Source: Sulfurimonas sp. RIFCSPLOWO2_12_36_12
Lineage (GTDB): Bacteria; Campylobacterota; Campylobacteria; Campylobacterales; Sulfurimonadaceae
Length of the DNA: 32,049 bases
NCBI GenBank assembly: GCA_001829675.1
Contig: MIBZ01000015.1
Coordinates: 1 to 32,049, forward strand
Direction of reading: 5' to 3'
The notes below the pieces were generated by a model. The model did not search any database and was not told where the DNA came from. It was given only the letters and a program-made list of their open reading frames with translations. Positions within the stretch are counted from its first letter, which is position 1, and the number at the start of each line of letters is the position of its first letter. Below are positions 1-8,673 of this stretch, in pieces. Both the position numbers and the translations under genes were made by a program.

Positions 1-642
1 AGATTTTACTCCGTCTGCATCTATATCGGTGTCGTTTGCAAGTACATCTATGATTACTGCACTGTCTTCGTTTGTGGTAGCAATATCATTTACTACTACG
101 GTTAATATTAATGGGTCGTTAATAGCCGTAGTATCGGCAGGATCTACCTCTAGTGTTTCCCCTAGACGAACATCTTCTGAAGATTCAAATCTTTCATCTT
201 CAAAAGCTCTTTGGCGAAGCTCTGCATTTATATCAGTAGATGCATTATTTGCACTTGCAAAATTTGCCTCTCCGCCTTCAGTAGATTGAATAGTTATTCC
301 CTCTCCAGCCGCAGTTTCCAAATCCCCTATATTTTCTATATCACCATTAGCTTCCAATATAGCTTGAATTGAATCTTTTTGCGTAACAGTTTCCTCTTTT
401 GCAAACTCCTGAGCAGAGAGAGAAGCGTCAAAAAGTTGTTTTTCGTGTCCCAAAACAATAATATCCGACCCATCTTTCATTGAAACTACTATATTATCTG
501 ACGGATTATTACCTTGATTGCCGATAACTATCTCACCCTCATAAATAGTATCGCCATCCAAGATTTTACGGACTGAACCATCCACCCCTTTTACATGAAA
601 AACACCCTCTATTCCAACAATTTTTCCAATGCTTACAGACAT
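1..642 (-). CDS. LapA-type large adhesin, N-terminal part (runs off left edge)
   Basis: Only the first 214 residues are in the window; the gene continues past the left edge. Residues 1-100 read as the retention module of LapA-type biofilm adhesins, a compact beta-rich domain that holds the protein in the outer-membrane type I secretion pore. Residues 110-113 are TAAG (positions 304-315), the di-alanine motif that LapG proteases cut, and it sits where it does in LapA (near residue 108). An acidic linker follows. From about residue 178 a cadherin/Ig-like repeat begins (VNDIATTNEDSAV..., then LANDTDIDADG, a calcium-binding style loop), so the full protein is probably very long. The ATG at 640-642 has a GGAG ribosome site about 8 bases upstream. 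No signal peptide is seen, as expected for type I secretion. A LapG-type protease is encoded at 4108-4731. The family call is firm; the adhesin's ligand is unknown. Confidence 0.85.
   Translation of the reverse strand, partial: MSVSIGKIVGIEGVFHVKGVDGSVRKILDGDTIYEGEIVIGNQGNNPSDNIVVSMKDGSDIIVLGHEKQLFDASLSAQEFAKEETVTQKDSIQAILEANGDIENIGDLETAAGEGITIQSTEGGEANFASANNASTDINAELRQRAFEDERFESSEDVRLGETLEVDPADTTAINDPLILTVVVNDIATTNEDSAVIIDVLANDTDIDADGVKS
304..315 (-). other. Predicted LapG cleavage site (TAAG, residues 110-113)
   Basis: The codons read Thr-Ala-Ala-Gly within the context GDLETAAGEGITIQ. In characterised LapA proteins a periplasmic LapG protease cuts between the two alanines and releases the adhesin from the cell surface. 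The motif lies just after the retention module, which is the right place. Cleavage here is inferred. Confidence 0.75.
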
Positions 643-763
643 GTTAAGCTCCAACTTATAGTTTTATTGAGTAATGATATGATAAATTTAAAAAAAAGAG
701 TATTGTACTTAAGGACAGTGCTTAGTTGATGAGTTGGTTTTTGATTATTTAAAAAGATATTAC

Positions 764-1012
764 CTATTTTAATTTATATGTATCTGCTGCAAAAACACAA
801 AATATGTCTGTAGTTGCTTTTGCTTTGTTATAACTTATTTTATACTCAATATCAGCCCTTGAACAGAATGCTTCAATTTTTTGTATGGTATCTTGCTCGC
901 TAGAACTAAATTTCAAAAGTGCATCGCCTTTATAGCCAACCTTACACTCCAGACCTGATATGTCAAGCTCTATCCCATATTTAATAAGTAATTTCATCTC
1001 TTTAACAAACAT
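764..1012 (-). CDS. Small hypothetical protein, 82 residues
   Basis: I do not recognise this protein. It is small, with mixed charge and three cysteines (residues 23, 50 and 72 by my count). There is no signal peptide and no clear membrane segment. The ATG at 1010-1012 has an AAGG ribosome site about 8 bases upstream, which supports a real gene; a second Met at residue 6 is a less likely start. It lies 106 bases downstream of the RND-family exporter gene and 121 bases upstream of the adhesin gene, all on the same strand, so co-transcription is possible. Its strand and position hint at a link with one of these neighbours, but the sequence gives no function. Confidence 0.6.
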   Translation of the reverse strand: MFVKEMKLLIKYGIELDISGLECKVGYKGDALLKFSSSEQDTIQKIEAFCSRADIEYKISYNKAKATTDIFCVFAADTYKLK

Positions 1013-1118
1013 GTTATCGCCTTATTTTTTTCAATTTTTATAACTATACCTTAATTTAATAAATTTTCTATATTAAATTAAGTGATTTTTAAGCGAATAG
1101 TTAAATTATAGCCTTTTT

Positions 1119-3623
1119 CTAATTGCTCTCTTTTTTTACCGTAAAAGGTTTAAAAAAGACCACCAAAAGAGGTGAAAAAAGAAGATCTGAAAGAATTGCT
1201 ACAAGTAAAACAACAACAGTCAAAAGACCAAAAATAAGTGTTGGAATAAAATTAGAGGTTACCAATACCATAAAACCTACGATAGTTGCAAGAGAATAGT
1301 AGAACATTCCAAAAGCAATGGTCGCATGAGCCCTGTGCATTGATGCTATGTAGTCCCCATCACGCGCAAGCTCCTCTCGAAAACGGTAGAAGTAGTGGAT
1401 TGTATTGTCAACCGTGATACCGAGTGCTATTGAGGCTATTGTGATGCTCATTATATCCAAAGGAATGCCTGTAACGCCCATGATGCCAAAAATTACGCTG
1501 ATTGGCACCATGTTAACAGTTAATGCCACAACTGCAATTTTTAAAGAACGAAACAGAAATAAAAACATTGCTCCAAGCGAAAGCAGTGCGAGCCCAAGCG
1601 TCGATATTTGTGAGTCGAAGAGAGATTGGAGCATATTGTTGTATAGCACCATCATCCCGACTAATTTATAGTTTTGCGGATCAAGACCTACTTTTGTCTC
1701 AAGCTCTTTTTGAATTTTTTGAAGCAGCTCGTCTCGTCTAAGCTCCTTATTGGAGTCCACGATACGAACTACGAAACGCGCCTCATTATACTCGGTGTTG
1801 ACATATGGCGAAAGAAGGATTTTTTTAAACTCAAGCGGAAGTTCATTGTACATAAGTGCCAACTCGACACCGTCAAAATCTTTACCGTCTTTTAAGATGC
1901 GTCCAACTTTCGAGAGTGTTCCAAGTGAAGAGACATTGCCAACTTCCGGTAACGACTTAAGATAATCATGTACTCGAAGAATTGTCTCCATTTTTTGAGC
2001 AGTAAACCAGTATTGTGCATCATTGCTATCCTCTGCAAACTCATCGGCAAAACTATCAAGTTCATCTGAGCTTTGAGTGTTTTTTACCGCTTCTTGAGGC
2101 TTTGCTTCAGGAAATTTTACCACTATCTCCAAAGGTGTTGTACCGCCTAAATCGTTGTCGATTTTTTGCATACCTTTGTAGATTTCCGTACTCTTTTTAA
2201 AATAGTTAATAAAACTGTTTTCAACTATCAACTTAGTAACGCCATAAAGGCTAAAACCAAGAATCAAAACAACCATTACAACTATTTTTTTGCCGTGGTG
2301 TTCTACCATCTCTGCAAACAGGGTGTTTAGCGTAAAGGCTTTATCAAATGTAAGAACAGGCTCTTTTTTTGAATATAGCATCATCATTGCCGGAAAAAGC
2401 AGGTACGCCGTGATGAGTGAAACGGTCACCCCGATGTTCATCATCGTACCCAAATCGATAATTGGTAAAATATCGCATGTCATTAATGAGCCAAACCCTG
2501 CAACAGAGGTAAGAATAATAAAAACCGATGGAATTGACATGCGCTTGAGTGTAATCTCAATAAGCTCTTTTTGTGAGTAATGCGGGTAGAGCGCATACTC
2601 TTCACGGTAACTTACAATAAGGTGGATAACCAAGGAGAGCGTGGTAATGAGCTGCATCGCAACATAATTGGATGAGACGACAGTTATCTCAATACCTAAA
2701 AGCGCGTTTATTCCGGTAGTAATTATTACCGCACAAAATGAAACGACGATAGGCAAAACTACAAAACGCACTTGTCTGAAAATAATCCAGAGCATTAGCA
2801 CCATAATAAGTAAAATGGCCGTTCCGTAGATTGCAATATCGCTCTTTACAAAACTTATCATGTCATCTGCAATCATAACAATTCCGCCTAGAACAACTTC
2901 CCCATCTTGGCGGTATGGGTCTAAAGCCAATCGTACATTTTCAATCAATTTATGTACATCGTCTCTGGTGCTATCGGTATACTCTTTAAATGCTTTTTTT
3001 GAAGATTCAAACTGTTTTTTTTCTTCGCTTGTCAGCGCTCTTTTTTGCTGCAACTCAATAAAAACATTTCGCTCTTTAAGAAGTTTAGTATATGTGGCAT
3101 CTTCTTTAAGATTGACTATAATGGCTGTTGTTTTAAAATCTATGCTGACGAGGTTGTTTGCGTAGAGAGGACTTGTTGTAAGCTCTTTTTGAACCATCGT
3201 TTTGTTGATATCCTCCGAAGAGAGGGTGCGCACATTTTTAACAACTTCAGAAACTGCTCTTGGCGGACTCTCAAGCAATGGAACATCCAGAAGCGTCGTA
3301 ACACTTTCAACGCCGTCTACGCTCAACAGCGACTTTTTAAGTGATTTTATAACGCTAATAGTGGCATCAGAGAGCATATACTCTTTTGGGCTAAAAGCAA
3401 CCACTAAGTAGTCAGGACTGATGTAACGACCATGTACTTCACGCGTTAGCTTTAAATCAGCATCATTTTCAAGTAAAAGCGTTTCAGCCGAAGCATCGAT
3501 GCTTAAATATTGTGAGTAATAGCCGAAAATCCCGGTAGCAACTACCACAAAAATCAAAACCTCTTTAAAATAGCGTGTAACAAAATCAATATAGCGTTGT
3601 AAAAACATAGGTGCAACTTTCAT
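1119..3623 (-). CDS. RND-superfamily (MMPL-type) predicted exporter
   Basis: This 834-residue inner-membrane protein has the two-fold layout of the RND superfamily: an N-terminal helix (about residues 21-40), a large periplasmic loop, a bundle of helices (about 255-420), another isolated helix (about 447-470), a second periplasmic loop and a final helix bundle (about 690-825). It is shorter than the drug pumps of the AcrB type and resembles the predicted exporters of the MMPL/sterol-sensing-like group, some of which move lipids or hopanoids. The second loop holds a low-complexity acidic, Ser-rich stretch (about 515-540). No membrane-fusion protein or outer-membrane channel gene is adjacent, so it probably works without a tripartite assembly. 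The substrate cannot be told. Its position upstream of a giant adhesin is suggestive only. Another Met at residue 5 could also serve as start. Confidence 0.8.
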   Translation of the reverse strand: MKVAPMFLQRYIDFVTRYFKEVLIFVVVATGIFGYYSQYLSIDASAETLLLENDADLKLTREVHGRYISPDYLVVAFSPKEYMLSDATISVIKSLKKSLLSVDGVESVTTLLDVPLLESPPRAVSEVVKNVRTLSSEDINKTMVQKELTTSPLYANNLVSIDFKTTAIIVNLKEDATYTKLLKERNVFIELQQKRALTSEEKKQFESSKKAFKEYTDSTRDDVHKLIENVRLALDPYRQDGEVVLGGIVMIADDMISFVKSDIAIYGTAILLIMVLMLWIIFRQVRFVVLPIVVSFCAVIITTGINALLGIEITVVSSNYVAMQLITTLSLVIHLIVSYREEYALYPHYSQKELIEITLKRMSIPSVFIILTSVAGFGSLMTCDILPIIDLGTMMNIGVTVSLITAYLLFPAMMMLYSKKEPVLTFDKAFTLNTLFAEMVEHHGKKIVVMVVLILGFSLYGVTKLIVENSFINYFKKSTEIYKGMQKIDNDLGGTTPLEIVVKFPEAKPQEAVKNTQSSDELDSFADEFAEDSNDAQYWFTAQKMETILRVHDYLKSLPEVGNVSSLGTLSKVGRILKDGKDFDGVELALMYNELPLEFKKILLSPYVNTEYNEARFVVRIVDSNKELRRDELLQKIQKELETKVGLDPQNYKLVGMMVLYNNMLQSLFDSQISTLGLALLSLGAMFLFLFRSLKIAVVALTVNMVPISVIFGIMGVTGIPLDIMSITIASIALGITVDNTIHYFYRFREELARDGDYIASMHRAHATIAFGMFYYSLATIVGFMVLVTSNFIPTLIFGLLTVVVLLVAILSDLLFSPLLVVFFKPFTVKKESN

Positions 3624-3812
3624 AAAAAATTTATTTAACTTTTAAAATTGAAATTATAGCTTTCATTTATAAATCGCCTCATTTTTCACATGTAAATCTA
3701 AATTACAAGTTCAATGCAAAACGCTATGAAAAAAAGTTTTTAAGTTAAAGGTAAGTCAGGGGGATTTTTTGTTTTTATAAAAGGCTCTTTAAAGTCCTAA
3801 AATAAGGCTTTG

Positions 3813-3902
3813 TGGTGGACAGAGAGGGATTTGAACCCTCGGTACAGTTACCCATACGCATCCTTAGCAGGGATGTGGTTTCAGCCGCTCACCCATCTAT
3901 CC
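3813..3902 (-). tRNA. tRNA-Ser(GCU)
   Basis: A class II tRNA folds on the minus strand. The acceptor arm pairs GGATAGA (3902-3896) with TCTGTCC, leaving discriminator A and an encoded CCA at 3815-3813. The anticodon loop is CTGCTAA on a CATCC/GGATG stem, giving anticodon GCT (3868-3866). A long variable arm follows, and the T arm pairs GAGGG with CCCTC around TTCAAAT. The long variable arm and the anticodon both fit serine, reading AGC/AGU codons. Confidence 0.95.
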
Positions 3903-3915
3903 ATTGAAGGTTGCA

Positions 3916-3944
3916 ATTATAGTCATATATAAATAATTTATAGC
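3916..3944 (-). promoter_or_regulatory. Putative sigma-70 promoter of tRNA-Ser
   Basis: On the minus strand a perfect TATAAT (3921-3916) lies 14 bases before the tRNA 5' end. The -35 region, read as TATAAA at 3944-3939, is weak. This is usual for Campylobacterota, where the -10 box dominates. Transcription would start a few bases upstream of the mature tRNA. Confidence 0.5.
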
Positions 3945-4021
3945 TTAAAACTCTATCTTGTTGATTGTTTTGCTTTTATATTAATAATATAGTGAAATTT
4001 AAAATTAAAATGTTTCTGGTT

Positions 4022-4027
4022 TATAAT
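4022..4027 (+). promoter_or_regulatory. Putative -10 box for the lapG-like gene
   Basis: A perfect TATAAT lies about 80 bases upstream of the proposed CTG start, in an AT-rich stretch with no recognisable -35 box. It diverges from the tRNA-Ser promoter. In so AT-rich a region chance matches are common. Confidence 0.35.
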
Positions 4028-4107
4028 AGTAATTTCAAACTGTGGACTAAATCGTGCTTCTAAATAATGATTAAAATAAAAAAATAACTTAGCACTAAGG
4101 CTATACC

Positions 4108-4731
4108 CTGAAAATATCTATATTTTTACTATCTTTTTCTATTGTTTATGCTTCAAAATATCCTAATTTCACAAATTATGAGTTAGAGAATATAGAAAAA
4201 GGTTCCGGCTATATTGCCAAAAACAGGATAGTTGATTATGCTAAAACATTGGAGTTGTTAAAAACACTGCCAAAACAAGAGCAGCTTTTGAGGGTAAATT
4301 TTTATTTAAATCAGCTGCCTACCAAACTTGATATAGTAAATTACAATCAAAGTGACTACTGGAGTACTCCCAAAGAGTTTTTAACATGCGGTTACGGGGA
4401 TTGCGAAGATTATGCGATTATAAAATATTTTACGCTTTTAAAACTTGGCTTTTCAAAAGAGAAGCTTTTTATTACTACTTCGTATGAAAAATATACGGGA
4501 CGACAGCATATGGTTCTAAGTTATTTTGAGCTAGAAAACAAGCCGCCGCTGATTCTTGACAGCCTGAGCTACAAAATTTTAGATTTAGAAAAAAGAGTGG
4601 ATTTAAAACTGCAAATATTTATAAACCAAACGGGAGCTTACAAAATTGACGAAAACAACGCCCTTGTTAAAGTAGGCGATGTTCCAGAAAAATTTAAAGA
4701 GTTAATGAAAAAAGTAGAAGCGGAGAGCTAG
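4108..4731 (+). CDS. lapG: LapG-type periplasmic cysteine protease (BTLCP family)
   Basis: This is a bacterial transglutaminase-like cysteine protease that should cut the TAAG site of the LapA-type adhesin at the left edge and release it. The catalytic triad reads Cys99 (in GYGDCEDYA), His134 (in GRQHMVL) and Asp151 (in LILDSLS). The spacings of 35 and 17 residues equal those of characterised LapG enzymes. The acidic residues around Cys99 fit the known calcium dependence. The frame is open from a stop at 4096-4098 and holds no ATG, GTG or TTG until TTG at 4249, which would remove the secretion signal. CTG at 4108 has AAGG (4097-4100) seven bases before it and opens a signal peptide (KISIFLLSFSIVYA, cleavage before SKYPNF), so I take it as the start, giving 207 residues. 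The stop codon overlaps that of convergent pyrF. No lapD-like gene is in the window. Confidence 0.85.
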   Translation: MKISIFLLSFSIVYASKYPNFTNYELENIEKGSGYIAKNRIVDYAKTLELLKTLPKQEQLLRVNFYLNQLPTKLDIVNYNQSDYWSTPKEFLTCGYGDCEDYAIIKYFTLLKLGFSKEKLFITTSYEKYTGRQHMVLSYFELENKPPLILDSLSYKILDLEKRVDLKLQIFINQTGAYKIDENNALVKVGDVPEKFKELMKKVEAES

Positions 4732-5411
4732 AGTTTTTTTAAAATCTTTTCAACTATCAGAGCAGGATTGTCGGATTTATAAATCGGACGACCGACCACT
4801 ATAAAATCTACATGCGCATTTTTTGCGTAAGCAACATCAGCGACTCTCTGCTGGTCTCCTGCATCCTCGCCAAAAGGGCGAATTCCCGGGGTTAGCGTCA
4901 TAAACTCTTTATCTGTAATATTTTTTATTGACTCACTCTCATAAGCCGAGCAGACAACGCCGTCAAGCCCGCTTTCATATGCATCTTTTGCAAACTGGTC
5001 AGCTTTTTTTGCGATACTATTTTCATATATTTCGCCAAACTCCGCCTCGTTAAACGAGGTAAGAGCTGTAACAGCTAAAACTATCGGACGGTTTTCATAC
5101 TTAGAGAGTCTATCCATAACCTCTTTCATAGCGCGTTTTCCGGCACTTGCGTGAACATTAAACATATCAACACCCAACCCCATGATAGACTCAGCCGCAT
5201 CTGCCATGGTATTTGGAATATCATAAAGTTTCAAATCCAAAAATATCTTAAAATCAGGGTTTATTTTTTTAATATCTTTTAAAAACTCTTCACCGTCACG
5301 GATATATGAACGAAGCCCGACTTTTAGCCAGACATCGTACTCTTTTATCTTATTAATTAAATCTAAATTTTCCTGCTTTGTAGGTAAATCAAGGGCGACA
5401 CATAATTCCAT
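4728..5411 (-). CDS. pyrF: Orotidine 5'-phosphate decarboxylase
   Basis: The enzyme decarboxylates OMP to UMP, the last step of de novo pyrimidine synthesis, in the cytoplasm. The 227 residues form a complete TIM-barrel family member. The catalytic D-x-K-x-x-D signature reads D59, K61 and D64 in LDLKLYDIPNT, with the substrate-contacting D8 and K30 upstream and the phosphate-binding GRPIY near the C-terminus. A GAGGT ribosome site precedes the ATG at 5409-5411. It lies 43 bases downstream of acs on the same strand and may be read from the acs transcript. Its stop overlaps that of the convergent lapG-like gene in a shared CTAG. carB, also a pyrimidine-route gene, lies elsewhere in the window, so the pathway is scattered. 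Confidence 0.95.
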   Translation of the reverse strand: MELCVALDLPTKQENLDLINKIKEYDVWLKVGLRSYIRDGEEFLKDIKKINPDFKIFLDLKLYDIPNTMADAAESIMGLGVDMFNVHASAGKRAMKEVMDRLSKYENRPIVLAVTALTSFNEAEFGEIYENSIAKKADQFAKDAYESGLDGVVCSAYESESIKNITDKEFMTLTPGIRPFGEDAGDQQRVADVAYAKNAHVDFIVVGRPIYKSDNPALIVEKILKKL

Positions 5412-5454
5412 AATACCTCATTTTATTTTTATAATTAAATTGTACAACTTAAAA

Positions 5455-7407
5455 CTATTTTACTAAACTCTTGATAGTAGCAACAATGCTTGGGTCCTCG
5501 AGAGTTGAGATATCTTGTGTAATCTCTTCACCTTTTGCGATTGAGCGGAGAATTCTTCTCATAATCTTGCCTGAGCGGGTTTTAGGAAGCCCCGGAACAA
5601 AAACGATATCATCGCAAAGGGCAATATTTCCAATCTCCTTTTTTATCATCTCGTTAAGCTCTTTCTCTATCGCTTCATAGCTCTCAAAACGGCTATCTTT
5701 TAGAGAATGTTTCATTACGACATACGCAAAAATCCCCTCGCCTTTAATTGGATGAGGCTTTCCTACAACCGCAACTTCAGCTACTTCATCCTCTTTTGCC
5801 AATGCCGCTTCAACCTCAGCCGTACCCATTCTGTGCCCTGAAACGTTAATAACATCATCTGTGCGACCCGTAATCGTGATGTAACCGTCTTCATCATAAA
5901 GAGCACCGTCACCGGTAAAATAAACTCCTCTGCCGTTTTGTTTTACATCGCCGAAATAAGATTTTATAAATCTCTCTTTGTCTCCCCAAATTCCTCTTAT
6001 CATTGACGGCCAAGGACGGGTAATACATAAAAGTCCTGTCTCGTCATGCTCTTTTTTATTACCGTCTTTATCAACAATCTCTGCAATTATTCCAGGAAGC
6101 GGCAGTGTCGCACAACCAGGTTTTATAGGAGTTGCCCCCGGCAGAGGAGAGATAACATGTCCACCTGTTTCGGTCTGCCAATAAGTATCCACAATCGGAC
6201 ATCTGCTTCCGCCGACCTCTTCATAATACCATTTCCATGCAGACGGGTCGATAGGCTCTCCAACGGTTCCAAGAACTTTTAGGCTGCTTAAATCATATTT
6301 TAACGGCTCATGCTCACCCATCTTATGAAGCACACGAATAGCAGTCGGAGCCGTATAGAACTGGTTTACCTTATAATCCTGAACCATTTTCCATGCACGC
6401 CCTGCATCCGGATAAGTCGGAACGCCCTCAAACATAACGGTTGTTGCACCCATGCTAAGGGGTCCGTAAACTATATAGGTATGTCCGGTAATCCACCCAA
6501 TATCCGCAGTACACCAGTAGGTATCATTCTCTTTTACATCAAACACCCACTCCATAGTCATTTGAGCCCAAAGAATATATCCTGCTTGATTGTGTTGAAC
6601 ACCTTTTGGTTTTCCGGTTGAGCCTGAAGTGTAGAGTAAAAACAGAGGGTCCTCCGCATCCATTGCCTCTGCTTCACACTCGTTTGATTGTTTTTTGATA
6701 AGCTCGTTATATGAAAAATCTCTTCCCTCTACCCAGTTGACTTCTTCATTGTTTCTCTCAACAACCAAAACTCTCTCTACCGAAGTTTTACCATTTAATG
6801 CCTCGTCAACTACCGGTTTTAACATATAAGGCTTATCTTTTCTGTAAGCTCCATCGGCTGTAATCACAACTTTTGCATCTGCATCTTCTATTCTGTCTTT
6901 CAGAGCTTCGGCAGAGAAACCGCCAAATACGATAGAGTGAATCGCACCGATTCTAGCACATGCAAGCATCGCATAAGCAGCTTCAGGAATCATCGGCATA
7001 TAGATAACAACACGGTCACCCTTTTTTACGCCAAACTCATTTTTAAGCAGGTTTGCAAAACGGTTTACATTGTAATACAAATCAAGATATGTGATAGTCT
7101 GTTTGTCGCCTCTGTCACCCTCAAATAAGATGGCTGCTTTGTTTTTTCGACTATCCAAATGACGGTCAATACATTGAGTAGATACATTTAGTTTTCCGCC
7201 CTCAAACCACTTGACAAACGGAAAGTTGCTCTCATCTAAAACGGTATGAAACGGTTCTACCCAATCAAGCTTCTCTTTTGCATAACTGCCCCAAAAACCT
7301 TCATAATCTCTTATAGCTGCATCTTGCAACGCCTGATATTCACACATATTTTTTATTCTTGCATTTTTAGCAAATTCCGGATTTGGTTTAAAAACTTCTT
7401 TTATCAT
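5455..7407 (-). CDS. acs: Acetyl-CoA synthetase (AMP-forming)
   Basis: The enzyme activates acetate to acetyl-AMP and then acetyl-CoA, feeding central metabolism. At 650 residues it is full length for Acs. Visible motifs are the ATP-binding P-loop-like [11 protein letters not shown] (about 260-270), the acyl-adenylate motif around [10 protein letters not shown] (about 415), the hinge region [14 protein letters not shown] (about 520) and the C-terminal PKTRSGK with Lys614, the residue that is regulated by acetylation in other bacteria. AAGGA stands about 9 bases before the ATG. A stretch 55-90 bases upstream resembles one upstream of mtgA (see the direct-repeat entries). No acetyltransferase or deacetylase gene for Lys614 is in the window. 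Confidence 0.97.
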   Translation of the reverse strand: MIKEVFKPNPEFAKNARIKNMCEYQALQDAAIRDYEGFWGSYAKEKLDWVEPFHTVLDESNFPFVKWFEGGKLNVSTQCIDRHLDSRKNKAAILFEGDRGDKQTITYLDLYYNVNRFANLLKNEFGVKKGDRVVIYMPMIPEAAYAMLACARIGAIHSIVFGGFSAEALKDRIEDADAKVVITADGAYRKDKPYMLKPVVDEALNGKTSVERVLVVERNNEEVNWVEGRDFSYNELIKKQSNECEAEAMDAEDPLFLLYTSGSTGKPKGVQHNQAGYILWAQMTMEWVFDVKENDTYWCTADIGWITGHTYIVYGPLSMGATTVMFEGVPTYPDAGRAWKMVQDYKVNQFYTAPTAIRVLHKMGEHEPLKYDLSSLKVLGTVGEPIDPSAWKWYYEEVGGSRCPIVDTYWQTETGGHVISPLPGATPIKPGCATLPLPGIIAEIVDKDGNKKEHDETGLLCITRPWPSMIRGIWGDKERFIKSYFGDVKQNGRGVYFTGDGALYDEDGYITITGRTDDVINVSGHRMGTAEVEAALAKEDEVAEVAVVGKPHPIKGEGIFAYVVMKHSLKDSRFESYEAIEKELNEMIKKEIGNIALCDDIVFVPGLPKTRSGKIMRRILRSIAKGEEITQDISTLEDPSIVATIKSLVK

Positions 7408-7462
7408 CTATTTTTTTCCTTAATGTTAATTTCATATATATCATCAAAAACGCAACTTTTTA

Positions 7463-7496
7463 GGATTGTATCAAACCATAAATCAATATTTCCTTG
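7463..7496. repeat. Copy 1 of a dispersed direct repeat, upstream of acs
   Basis: The 34 bases match 8510-8543 at 27 positions without a gap, and 22 of 26 in the core 7471-7496. With a one-base gap the similarity extends left to about 7452. The copy ends 56 bases before the acs start codon. It may be a shared regulatory or promoter sequence, or a small degenerate repeat. Confidence 0.5.
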
Positions 7497-7546
7497 TAAA
7501 ATTAATGAAATTATTTTATTGAACTATATTTCAGATACTTAAATAG

Positions 7547-8401
7547 TTAATTAACAGGGGTCGCAGGCTGCTCTTCGCTAGCTTTTGATTCATTGCTCTC
7601 CATGGAAGAGTCAACAGCACCACTCTTCGCAGGCTCAATTGAGCTATTTTCTTCTACGGGCTCTACGACAGTAGCTTCCTCTTTTTTAGGAGTCATCACC
7701 TCTTCGTAAATCGACTCAATTACTCCTCTTCTTTGCATAGTTTTATAAATGGTGTTAGCACGATTGTTTACATATTTTTGACTACCGGTCGGATTGTACT
7801 TAATAGGGTTTGGAAGAACTGCCGCAAGTCTAGCTGCTTCAAAAGCAGTAAGATTTTTAGCACTTTTATTGTAGTAATGGCGCGCAGCAGATTCGATACC
7901 AAAAATCCCGTCTCCCCACTCTGCAATATTAAGGTAAATCTCTAAAATACGGCGTTTTGAGATTGTTTTTTCAATTCGCCATGTAATAATCGCCTCTTTG
8001 ATTTTTCGCACCGGATTTTTGCTTGGAGAGAGATATAGATTTTTTGAGAGCTGCTGTGAAATAGTGCTTCCGCCCGCCAAAGTGCCCTTTTTGATGCTTC
8101 GCTCGATGGCATTTTCCATCCCTTCTATGTCAAACCCGTCATGCTTGTAAAAACCGTCATCTTCTCCGATTAACACCGCTTTTATGACATTTGGAGAAAT
8201 ATTGCCAATAGTAACCCATTTTTGATTTATCTTAATATCGCGATTTGCATCAGCCCACTGCTCTTTGCGAATCTCCATAAAAGCAGTCGGAATCGGATTT
8301 GTCTCTTTTAGTGCGGCAACATCAGGATAGACAAAATAGCGACCGACATCGACTGCTCCCATTGCTAAAATAATGATTGAAAGTTTAAAAAAATTATTCA
8401 T
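7547..8401 (-). CDS. mtgA: Monofunctional peptidoglycan glycosyltransferase
   Basis: A GT51-family enzyme that polymerises lipid II into glycan strands at the inner membrane, without a transpeptidase domain. An N-terminal membrane anchor (about residues 5-25) precedes the glycosyltransferase domain. The first catalytic glutamate is E80 in IGEDDGFYKHDG, followed by GGSTISQQL (110-118) and the second glutamate E154 in RRILEIYLN. The stretch AAVLPNPIKYNP closes the domain near residue 205. The last 55 residues are low-complexity, acidic and Pro/Ser-rich, ending in a tail of unknown role that MtgA proteins usually lack. The gene stands 139 bases upstream of acs, each apparently with its own leader. 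A GGAA ribosome site precedes the ATG. Confidence 0.93.
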   Translation of the reverse strand: MNNFFKLSIIILAMGAVDVGRYFVYPDVAALKETNPIPTAFMEIRKEQWADANRDIKINQKWVTIGNISPNVIKAVLIGEDDGFYKHDGFDIEGMENAIERSIKKGTLAGGSTISQQLSKNLYLSPSKNPVRKIKEAIITWRIEKTISKRRILEIYLNIAEWGDGIFGIESAARHYYNKSAKNLTAFEAARLAAVLPNPIKYNPTGSQKYVNNRANTIYKTMQRRGVIESIYEEVMTPKKEEATVVEPVEENSSIEPAKSGAVDSSMESNESKASEEQPATPVN

Positions 8402-8509
8402 ATAAGTTCCGCTTTATTATGTAAGTGCGACATTATATCAGCGTTGCTACAAGTTTGAGTATATTAATGGCATTATTGCACACCTATATTTGGGATGTTG
8501 CAATTCTCA

Positions 8510-8543
8510 ATATTGTGTCAAATTATAAATCGATATTGCCTTG
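8510..8543. repeat. Copy 2 of a dispersed direct repeat, upstream of mtgA
   Basis: This is the partner of 7463-7496, in the same orientation, about 108 bases before the mtgA start. Similarity begins near 8500 with a one-base gap and fades near 8553. Both copies lie upstream of minus-strand genes, which favours a regulatory reading over chance. Confidence 0.5.
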
Positions 8544-8619
8544 AGGAATTTATTTTTATGGTTTTGCTTAAAAAAATTGCTCCAAATTTATTAACAAAAA
8601 ATTTTAAAAAATTTTATAC

Positions 8620-8625
8620 TATAAT
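8620..8625 (+). promoter_or_regulatory. Putative -10 box for the PDC-like membrane protein gene
   Basis: A perfect TATAAT stands 49 bases before the ATG at 8674, preceded by a long run of A and T. No -35 box at the proper spacing is seen. A TTGACA at 8634-8639 has no matching -10 box and is too near the ribosome site to serve. Confidence 0.35.
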
Positions 8626-8673
8626 AATTTTATTTGACATGTAACAATTAAATACATAAAAGGAATCTTACCT

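Noticed and set aside
29..289. Plus-strand open frame of 86 codons at the left edge
   Set aside because: It is the antisense shadow of the adhesin frame, which has a ribosome site, retention module and LapG site on the other strand.
3781..3812. Possible terminator after tRNA-Ser
   Set aside because: The two AAGGCT stretches are direct, not inverted, so no hairpin forms.
8634..8658. TTGACA followed by TACATA as a promoter
   Set aside because: The spacing of 13 bases is too short and the start would fall on the ribosome site.
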